A program made the translations under genes and the position numbers. From Liolophura sinensis (Eukaryota > Mollusca > Polyplacophora > Chitonida > Chitonidae): 64,000 bases of DNA. The notes beneath the pieces are model-generated. The model saw only the letters and a program-made list of their open reading frames with translations, searched no databases and had not been told where the DNA came from. Of the stretch, positions 55,263 to 64,000 are shown piece after piece. Location of the stretch: assembly GCF_032854445.1 (NCBI RefSeq), contig NC_088303.1, positions 21,519,501 through 21,583,500 of the forward strand. Direction: 5' to 3'. Positions within the stretch are counted from its first letter, which is position 1. Every line of letters begins with the position of its first letter.

Positions 55263-56459
55263 TTAAATTTCCAACTTGTGACTTATTATACCCACATAAT
55301 ATTGATAGGAGACAAGTATTCTTAAACGAAACTTAAACAGGCGCAAACATACAACCGTGGGAACGTACTAATACAAATATATCCCAGGATCAGCAAAAAC
55401 TCGAACCATGGCAACAGGCCCTATTTTAGTTTAAATTGTACGTTAAAAAAGGCTGATGATGCTACTAGTGGATACATGAACAGAGACAGTAGAGAATACA
55501 CAATCTCTTAACGATACATAAAATACGAGGATTCGCAGTGTTCCATTTGTAAGAAAAGCTCAGTTAAGACTAGTTGTAAGTGGACGGAGGTATTAGGTAT
55601 TGCTTCCTCTAAACACGTACTGGAAGAAGAATCGGATGTTCTAATTAGTGACGGTGACGCTAGATAGGAGTGGACGAAATGTATGGACGACTGGATGTAG
55701 CTAGACGATACATTTTGTCCTGAAAACAGGTGTGGTTCAAGGCATGTGTACGGCATATCCAACTTCTTACGTCACGGCATACATTAGATCTGAGATCTGT
55801 TTCAGTCCTCTCAGCTTAGCTTTCAGAAATACATATCTGTACTCTTTCAGTCACTTACCTGGAACCAGATCTATTCGAGTTTGCTGTGCTGAGCATCTAA
55901 AAGCTGTGCGCTACAAAAAATACATGTTTCCTTTATTCCAAGAATAATTCTGACTTTCCAATTAACATAAATGTTCCTGACCCATTGACAGCCAGCCAAA
56001 CTTCATTAAGTGCCATTTTTGATTCTAGTCGGACGAACTCGGCATCGTCCGGAAAAAGATAAACACGTTGAGTGTTCAGATGGAAACCAAAAATGTACAC
56101 CATTAAAAGGGCGATTAACAAGTTACTTGGAAGTTCTAACTTTAATTTTTCTTTCAACAACGAGCAGAATGAACATTAAGTAACAACCGAAAAAAAGATG
56201 ATGATGTTAATTTTCGATGTCATTCGAAGTTTTTATCCTGTCTCGATGCTTGAATTACATTTGTGTTAATCATAAGAAACATGTTTTCGTTGCGTACAGC
56301 TTTGACAATTTGAGGACATCGCAGGTGACAACACCGAGTTCCAGGGTTAGTGAATGTAAGATTCCAGAAGCTAAGCTGGAAAGCTGGCGAACCGAGTTAG
56401 GTATACATACGCTCGGGTGTCAATAATGACACCTGAAGATTCCACTTTCACTTTCGTCA
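55263..56459. other. No recognisable gene
   Basis: Short open frames on both strands (e.g. 55508-55762 minus, 55933-56160 minus) without recognisable motifs. Faint 75-bp repeat remnants may start near 55740. Confidence 0.35.
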
Positions 56460-56950
56460 CAGGGCGTTATGCCATGTTATATACATTTATGGTCTGAGGA
56501 TCACAGCTTTTCCGATTCCACATTAACTTTTGTCTTCGGGCCTTACCTCACGGTGTATGGATGCTAAGATATCCTCAGCTGCCGTCTTCAGGCCTTACGT
56601 TACGGCATACGTATCATCAGGTACCAATTACATCAGCGATGTCGATTCCAACTCCTGTCATCAGGTCTTACGACACGGTATATGTATGGTCTTATATCAT
56701 GGACATCAGTGATGAGCACTCGAAAACTCCTGTCTTCACACCTTGCCGCTCAGTATATGTATGGTCAGTTAGCAATTATAAGTAAAAAAAAACTATTTGG
56801 CTCTAACTCCTGTTTTCAGACCTTGCGCCAAGTCATATGTTTGATCAGATATCAATTACAACAGTGAGGACCATTCCACTTTAACTCTTGTTATTAAACC
56901 CTTCGTCGCGTTATATGCACGGTCAGATAAAAGTGACGATATATGTATGA

Positions 56951-56964
56951 TCAAACATCAATTA
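56951..56964. repeat. Target-site duplication of SINE in the 75-bp array (left)
   Basis: TCAAACATCAATTA is identical to 57231-57244. It is part of a 75-bp unit that continues after the SINE. Confidence 0.9.
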
Positions 56965-57230
56965 GCTCAGTCGGTTAGCGCGCTAGCGCAGCGTAATGAC
57001 CCAGGAGCCTCTCACCAATGCGGTCGCTGTGAGTTCAAGTCCAGCACATGCTGTCTTCCTCTCCGGCCGTAAGTGGGAAGGTCTTCCAGCAACCTGCGGA
57101 TGGTCGTGGGATTCCACCGGGCTGTGCCCGGTTTCCACCCACCATAATTCTGGCCGCCGTCGTATAAGTGAAATATTCTTGAGTACGGCGTAAAACACCA
57201 ATCAAAAAAAAAAAAAAAAAAAAAAAAAAA
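56962..57230 (+). mobile_element. tRNA-SINE (family 1), young full-length copy
   Basis: The head has an A-box (TTAGCTCAGTCGGTTAGCG) and a B-box (GAGTTCAAGTCC). The body includes 'ctctccggccgtaagtggga', 'ccacccaccataattctggc' and 'gaaatattcttgagtacggc', then an A tail of about 26 bases. A perfect 14-bp target duplication and long pure A tail indicate recent insertion. The first 3-7 bases of the tRNA 5' end are missing or shared with the target. Confidence 0.95.
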
Positions 57231-57244
57231 TCAAACATCAATTA
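57231..57244. repeat. Target-site duplication of SINE in the 75-bp array (right)
   Basis: TCAAACATCAATTA is identical to 56951-56964. Confidence 0.9.
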
Positions 57245-58090
57245 CAACAGTGATGACGATTCCACTGTACGTCCTGTCTTCAGGTCTTACGACACGGTAT
57301 ATGTATGGTCAGATATCAGTTACAATACTGATGATTCTACTTTAACTCATGTCAACTTCGGATCTTACACCACGTCATATAGATGGTCAGATGTCAATTA
57401 CAAGTGACGATTCCACTTTAACTCCTATCTTCGGGTCTTACGAGTGCGAGTGAGTGAGTGCTTGGAAGTTACGGCATATGTATGGTCAGATATCAATTAC
57501 AACAGTGATGACGATTCCGCTTTACTTGTCTTCAGGCCTTCCCTCACAGTATATGTATGGTCAGATATCGATTACAACAGTGATGACAATTCCATTTTAC
57601 CCGTCTTCAGGCCTTACCTCACAGTATATGTATGGTCAGATATCGATTACAACAGTGATGACAATTCCATTTTACCCGTCTTCAGGCCTTACCTCACAGT
57701 ATATGTATGGTCAGATATCAGTTACAACAGTGATGACGATTCCGCTTTACCCGTCTTCAGGCCTTACCTCACAGTATATGTATGGTCAGATATCGATTAC
57801 AACAGTGATGACAATTCCATTTTACCCGTCTTCAGGCCTTACCTCACAGTATATGTATGGTCAGATATCAGTTACAACAGTGATGACGATTCCGCTTTAC
57901 CCGTCTTCAGGTTTTACGACACGGTATATGTATGGTCAGGTATGAACTACAAGTGACGATTCCACTTCAACTCCTGTCTTTACGCTTTACGTCACCTTGA
58001 ATTGATCGCCAGGTATCAATTACAACAGTGATGACCATTCCACTTTGACTCATGTCTCCCGCGTATTTCAGCCTTAACCAACGACATATG

Positions 58091-60737
58091 TTCGACCAGG
58101 CATGAATCACTGCAGTGACGATTCCCCCTCAACTCTTACGAAAATGAAAACAAATATATTGAGGATTAATGTTTATATCACTACGTCATGTAAAAAATTA
58201 TTTTCAAAGACAACAACAACTTCTCTGGTTAGCTGTGTTGACAAGCTGTGTAAAATCCTATCGTGCTTCACTAATATATCACCTGCTTCATTAGAGGCCA
58301 CATCTCGTCTACGTTCCATTAGGATTCGAATAAGCCTGTACAGGAGTCTGTGGAAGGTGGACTAGTACAAATCACACAGCTGACGGCTCAGAGTTGAAAG
58401 TTCTTTACTCTTTGACCCTAGCCTCCCTAAGTCCTCTAGTTTAAATTTGCCGATGAGAGCCTCAAAGTGATCTGGTCTAATTCAATGCCCATTGATGGCA
58501 GTATTAACAACTGGGAAGACTGGCATAGTTAAAGACAGGAAGGTTTTCCGACAAGGCGACAAATTGTCCTTCAGACAGTAGGGATCGGCTCCTTCTGGTT
58601 CCACTGAGAGGTATTCCGGATGGCCTGATGACACCAATTCCGCTTTTAACGTCAGCTTGTAATGTACAACAAACAATGTACCCGCAAGCAATGAAGTCAT
58701 CAAATCTTGACTATGATTGCAACACTGCACTAAATTCTATCTCTAGAGCAATCAAGAAGTGTTCATTGCCGTGCACATGCACTTATCAATGAGCGTTGAA
58801 AACAAAAATCATACAAACAATTAAATAAATATCAATCTGACACGTACGTTACAAAAAATCGATCATCGCAGCATTGATTTTACACAACAGTCTTACTAAA
58901 CAATAAATATTTAAGCCAAAGAACGGAGGTAAAATAAGTACTTTCATGCATAAAGCACATGAAAAGTCATCTGAGGATTGGCGTATTTCAGTTACCATGG
59001 CGGTCCTGGAAATATATACGGCCAAAGGGAAATATAAAGGCTTCACATTTTCAAAAAAAAAAAGCCAGTGCTGTGTAAAACCAACTTATAATGACCGGAA
59101 ATCAGACAAATGTCTAATTTGTGCAAAATATGATGTGTCATCAATATGACATTATGACACGTGCTAAAATCATTTGTCGGATTTTCATGCAAAAAATACA
59201 ACATTGTTGCTCTCTACAAAATGTCAATTTTGTTTTACGGAATATATTTTCTGAAATAGTCTTTAAACTTAATGCTTGTATTTCTTTTGATGAAAAACTT
59301 GGAATAGATGTTCTCATCAGTAAATCGACCATACAATGCTATGTCAGACTAATTTGCCATCACATTGTAACATATCCCAACATTGTTGACGAGCAGGTTT
59401 GTGGACATCTAAGTGTTTTTATATTTTTTGAAAGGACACAACCAAGATTTTAAAAGGCAAACTTAGAAAGCTGAAATATAGACAGTTTCAGAGTTATCAA
59501 AATGACTAGAATGATAGTTTCTGTTTTAACATTAGTAATTATTTGTACTTGAAAAGCAATATATTGACAGGTTCTGCAAATGGCGTCATAAGTTGATACT
59601 ACAAACACAAGTGCCAAAGATATTCCACCAAACACCTTTACTCTAAGTGTCTTTAATTTTGTCAAGACAACAAATTTCTTGTAAGTAATGTATACCTACT
59701 CTTCGGAATTTCTGGCAAACTGTCTAATTCCGTTTAACCCGGGTCTAAGGGCGGTATATTGGTTGAGCTGAATAAGATTGCCAGGTTTGGTATATAAACA
59801 GCTGCAATAAAAGAGCGACATATTTTGCGGTCATAAACTAGCGAGGAAACTAACAGAATTGATGTGCATAAAACATTTCTTTTTCCTATTTCCAGTATCA
59901 GAAAAAGCTATTGACTGCTTATCTTCAGGCGAATCCTTCTTAAAGTATTGAGTGGTTTGTGTTGAGAGCTGCCTTGTAAGCTGGTCTGGCAACTTGGTCC
60001 GGCAAAATTGACATGGAACGTTCAATATGGTTGACGATCAGGACACGAGTGTCTGAGATGAAGCCCAGATTTTTGCCGGGTCTTAGCATTGATAGGTCGT
60101 CACTTATGCTGTTATTATTGATAACTAATATGGTATATTTCTCTAAACCCGCTGTTCGTCTCACTTCTTGTGGTGTGAATTGTTAAATTCTCATTGTCAA
60201 GCACTTGTCATCCGTTTCTGTTGCTCTCAAAATTTCACAATTGTCTAGCCATGCGGAGTTTGTCTCATTTACTCGTGGATTGGCTTAGTCCCCACAGCTG
60301 TTTCCAGACAAATGATTCTGTCATTTGTAAAACTTCTCTAAATAAGTAGTCTCTTTGTCACTCTTCTATTCACCTGCAATCTCTGTGCTCCAAACGACCC
60401 TCTGAATTAGAGAATCTGAAAGCCTTCTTCTGCAGCGTCACTAATATATTTGCTGAGAGTTGTTGGTTCTTACCTTTTTGCGTCAGTTTCTTCGCTTCAA
60501 GAGGTAAATGTTTCTTCCAGCGCGAAAGACTGAAACACTCTGCCTTTGTAATTTAATGTCCCTTTGAGTTTTCCATTCATCTGTGTTAACATTCTGGACT
60601 TCGTTAAAAGTCGTCAAGCAATTAATATCGTTCTTGTAAGGTGAACATGAAGATTTTTTTACCCCATTTGCTTAAGCTATGGTGGAAGGGGCGTATAATT
60701 TGCTACTATTTAAGCATTTACAGGATCAGTTGGAATT
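58091..60737. other. No recognisable gene
   Basis: About 2.6 kb. Short frames (58102-58365 plus, 59121-59453 plus, 60164-59940 minus) show no recognisable domain. AT-rich, no repeats recognised. Confidence 0.4.
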
Positions 60738-60746
60738 AAAACCTAA

Positions 60747-61085
60747 GTGAGTGAGTGTTTGGGGTTTAACGTCGTACTTCACAATTTTTCGGTCATATGA
60801 CGACGAAGGAATTCTTCGAGTGCATGTAATGTGCCTCCTTGTTGCAGGACGGATTTCCACCGCTCTAGTGCTGTTTCACTGAGACGCTTTACCGAACCCG
60901 TCCCGCCCGAGCCATTATACTGATACGGGTAAACAACTCATTGCACTATCCCCCTAATGTTGAAGGCCAAGCGAAGAAATTACAACTTCCTCTTTTAAGG
61001 TCTTAGGTGTGACTCGACCTAGGATTGACCCCGGATCTACCGCTCCCGAATAGGACAATCTACCAACCGGGCTATCGGGGCCGGC
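60747..61085 (-). mobile_element. SINE family 2, full-length, minus strand
   Basis: Closely follows 33172-33537 over its whole length: (ACTC)n tail at the left edge, 'tgtaatgtgcctccttgttg', 'ccgcccgagccattatactg', and a tRNA-like head at the right end ('aggtgtgactcgacctagga', 'gggctatcggggccgg'). It is flanked by AAAACCTAA (60738-60746) and AAAACCCAA (61086-61094), a 9-bp duplication with one mismatch. It lacks a short segment ('ttttatttag') present in the other copy. Confidence 0.9.
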
Positions 61086-61094
61086 AAAACCCAA

Positions 61095-63412
61095 CTGAAG
61101 TGAATTGACAAGAAGACGTGTTTCACCGATCAAGCATGATCATTTGCCAATTATCTCACTGTCGTCGCTGCTCTGGTGGGTTATATTTTTTTTTGGGGGG
61201 GGGGGTCTATGCTACATGTCATTTATTATATTTTAGTTATTTACTGGTCCACACATCATTAGTTTAGAGCGGGATTTAAAAATTCTTTTCAAGTTTTCAT
61301 TTTCCTTTATTACTATGCAACGATTTTCCACAACAATACCGAGTTTCTAAAGATAAACTTTCACGAAATTGTAACGAAAGTAAGTCAAAAGCTTATTAGT
61401 AAGATTAGATGAGGAGAAGTAAACTTATGTACAGTGGCCATATTCGCCAGGTGTGTATAACTAATTTACCCACCAAAGACTTATGTACTCACTTTTCTCT
61501 GTATGAACAAAGCTGATAAGAAAAAAAAAAGACGACTGGTGTTACAAGACTATGCTGAAGCCGGGATAAGAATGGTAGTTAAAATAAATCCGATATTTGT
61601 AACTGACCTGGATTAGTAAAGTGAGCTTTTGAGAGAGGCTTGGCAGAATTGTTTCTCAGAGATATTTCGTTAGACCACTTGGTATATTGAGGTGTTAATG
61701 TAGCAATAGTTATTAATGGTTCGCGAAACCAATTGTGAGTTGACGTACAAAAATAATGAAAAATTTACAATTCCGTAATCGCACTGAAGAAAATTGATAT
61801 CCTCAGCCGAACCAGTCTGGAGAAACCTTTAATATAACTACAAAAATATTTATTTCCGATACTGCGCCGCAAGTGGAGTCAACCATATTAAATACATGTC
61901 GGTTGAGATTGAAACTATTAGTTTTTGATGAATTATCGGTCAAATATATTATATAAGATGAAACATATCTTGATCACAACAGTATTTAAAATATATATAA
62001 ATTTATTAAGAAGAAAAGAAAAAGTTCATTATGCGTGATTTCCGAAGTATTTTCTCTCAAAAATTCAACAAAAGTAGGATGGATAAATTGAATGTCAGAA
62101 TTTCAGCTGGCCATAAAAGTTATTTAATGGAACATATATACTACAGATCTCACACAAAAAAATGGAATATACAGTTTAAAATGCTCCGTAACGGACGTAC
62201 TTTCTTTCTAAAATGAAATTAACAAGCAGATTACATCTGATTTGTGTGGTAATAGAACATACATGTGTTGAGCATAATAATCTTTGACATAATATATTTA
62301 CATTTACTTGGATAAGGGTGAAACTCCAATACATACAATATTCATATACTGTGTGAGATGCTACGTAGTCGACTATAATATGCCTCTTGCCAAATCGATT
62401 CATAAGATGTAAGGCAATCACTGGTGTCTCTACACGCTATAACAAGTTCTACAATGTGCCTGGAGGCTGACTTTAAAGTGCGCGGGTTGTCACAAATTGG
62501 TTCTTACCGCTAGTTGTGGAAAGATTCTGAATATAGTGCTAATCTAGCAATCACCATACTTACTATCTACGCTCACTAACCTATAATGAGTCTTGCGATG
62601 TTAATTAAGAAAATGTTTGTTTGGAACGATTTTATCAGACATTGTCAAGAATGCATTAATGTACAAAAGCCGTTGGTGACAAAAGTTAAGTTGTATACGT
62701 CCAATAGTGATGCGGAATGCCACAGACAATTCCGGAACTGACCATCCGCTATATATAGTCCTCCCTGAAGGGTAAAATGTAATATGGTTGCTGGGTTGTT
62801 ATTTTAAAATGACGGATTTTTGAAACTCAGAGCTGTCAACCAGATGCTTTCTCACTGGACGTAGACATTGTGAATTCTGTTATAGAAATACCGAGTTCGT
62901 TTCCTCATCTCCACAGATGACTTCCGCTGCACTCAGCTGACGCCTTTATCGATGACGTCACAGGATTGGTCGTTCCATCAAACCCACACAACATGTATAC
63001 CTGTTGTCTTATCGACGCACAGTTAGACTGTTATTTACGGCTGCAGTAATTCGCTCTACCATCTGTGACAAGCCGATTACGCGGAATGTCGTGCTGACAG
63101 GCACATTGTAAACCAATGACAGCGTAAGTTAAAATGTGGACTTCTTCAGTAATCACCAATGGCCTTGGCTTTTTTACGTGACGACCTACGCTTGACGTCT
63201 GCAGACGGCAGTTTACACATCAACATAGCCTATACGGTTTCCGGGCTAACTTGTGTTACCCTCCAAATGGCCTCAACCTGTTGTCGTTTGTAAATGTGTG
63301 TCCTTGATGCTCTCTTAACAATTATTTTCCACTGGGATCCCCTTTTGCTCTTGGTCCTTAAAGAGTGCTTTTCTCTCTTCATAGCAGCTTATCCTGCTGT
63401 ATGCTGTTAGTA
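61095..63412. other. No recognisable gene
   Basis: AT-rich. A T-then-G homopolymer junction lies at about 61186-61206. No coding domain was recognised; a TATA-like 'gctatatatagtcc' near 62750 has no gene assignable to it inside the window. Confidence 0.35.
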
Positions 63413-63490
63413 CAGTGGTCTAGACGATAGGTGTGTGTAGCTAGCGGTTTCTTGCCTGACTTCCGGTTGCTAGTTCGAAACCCGTGGTGG
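63413..63490 (+). mobile_element. tRNA-like head of a SINE or tRNA pseudogene
   Basis: AGTGGTCTAGACGATAGG resembles a tRNA A-box region, and about 45 bases later GTTCGAAACCC is a canonical B-box. The acceptor stem does not pair over its full length, so a functional tRNA is unlikely. No typical SINE tail was identified within the following 150 bases. Confidence 0.45.
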
Positions 63491-64000
63491 TTTTTGTCAA
63501 TTATCAACACTGGAATCACTGGAGTATCGTATCTAAAGAGTCTAATCAATAATAACGATAATACTCTTATTTAAGATCAACTGTCCAAATTACATCTGGA
63601 ACTACGAATCTGGAACTTTCGGATTCACTCCATACAACCATACATATGTAGCTTTAATACTGCAGCTGTACCGTTCAGGCACTTGTTTGCGAAGTTAAAC
63701 CTGTAAGTAAGCCACGTGTTATCAATGGGGCATTCATGGCACAAAACTGGGCTTCATGGGCGACTATATGTATGAAGCAAGATTAAATTCCTACAATATT
63801 TGACCAGTGACCGAAGATGACCACTATTAAAGCAGAACTATTTGTGAGAAATATGGAACGAAGATTTGTTAGATGTTAAGAGAGGCATAAAACAAATAAC
63901 CTCACAGTGCTCTGTGATAACAAAAATGATGCCAAACGTTATAGGGAGGAGCATGTGTCTAGAAAACGGAAGAAAGCCTACCAGGAGAGAACCGCACCTC
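63491..64000. other. No recognisable gene
   Basis: The last 500 bases show no domain or repeat. Confidence 0.4.

Larger units (their letters stand above)
56460..58090. repeat. 75-bp repeat array (diverged edges, homogeneous core)
   Basis: Unit core: 'gtatatgtatggtcagatat' + c-a/g-attacaacagtgatgac + attcc + 'gtcttcaggccttacctcac'. Units at 57469-57955 are nearly identical; those at 56460-56950 and 57245-57460 are degraded. A SINE splits the array. The 75-bp period equals 25 codons, so two frames stay open with a 25-residue repeat (VYVWSDI-YNSDD); no start context or conservation supports translation. Confidence 0.93.

Noticed and set aside
57444-57956. 170-codon frame with a 25-residue repeat, possible repeat protein
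   Set aside because: The 75-bp unit is a multiple of 3, so openness is a by-product. Two frames are open, flanking degraded units have stops, and there is no start or splice context.
63413-63490. Functional tRNA gene
   Set aside because: A- and B-box-like sequences are present but the cloverleaf and acceptor stem do not close; a SINE head or pseudogene is more likely.

Overview
This window is eukaryotic genomic DNA, most likely from a marine mollusc (bivalve or gastropod). Exons have GT/AG borders. There are large AT-rich non-coding stretches, several tRNA-derived SINE copies whose 3' ends have the molluscan-looking form 'gagtacggcgtaaaacacca + (aaat)n', non-LTR and LTR retrotransposons, and minisatellites. 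No prokaryotic features were seen. Class-level placement is an inference.

Layout. At the left edge (86-1895, + strand) are the last three exons of a CYP3A-like cytochrome P450, the only confidently recognised host gene. From about 4.9 kb to 46.3 kb the underlying host sequence looks like a diverged tandem array of roughly 4-kb units (pieces at 4.9-5.6, 6.6-7.5, 13.4-17.6, 17.6-17.8 + 36.3-39.7 and 45.6-46.3 kb). Retroelements that landed in it have pulled it apart. These are: (1) a full-length RNase H-encoding LINE on the minus strand (7545-13368) with a perfect 13-bp target duplication; (2) an old Ty3/gypsy element on the minus strand (LTRs about 17812-18414 and 35332-36261) whose pol order is protease-integrase-RT-RNase H, i.e. 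the Gmr1-type order; (3) inside its RT coding region, a younger Ty3/gypsy element with canonical order plus an env-like region (LTRs 19738-20500 and 29241-29982); (4) inside the younger element, a 5'-truncated copy of the same LINE family (20958-22048) with a 14-bp target duplication; (5) a tRNA-derived SINE (33172-33537) inside the old element; (6) a Tx1/L1-like LINE (about 39720-45335). The nesting gives a clear relative chronology.

The right third (46.3-64 kb) has no gene I can identify. It holds an 81/63-bp minisatellite with a long/short higher-order pattern (48112-48922), a likely solo LTR (52737-53599), a 28-bp minisatellite (54241-55133), a 75-bp repeat array (about 56460-58090) split by a young SINE with a perfect 14-bp target duplication, another SINE (60747-61085), and a tRNA-like SINE head near 63.4 kb.

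Function. Apart from the P450, a haem-thiolate monooxygenase, all recognisable coding capacity belongs to mobile elements, and each long element carries identifiable disabling lesions (stops, frameshifts, lost catalytic residues). Relationships among elements (LINE-mobilised SINEs, nested insertions, LTR pairs) explain most of the window. The duplicated host unit remains functionally unassigned.
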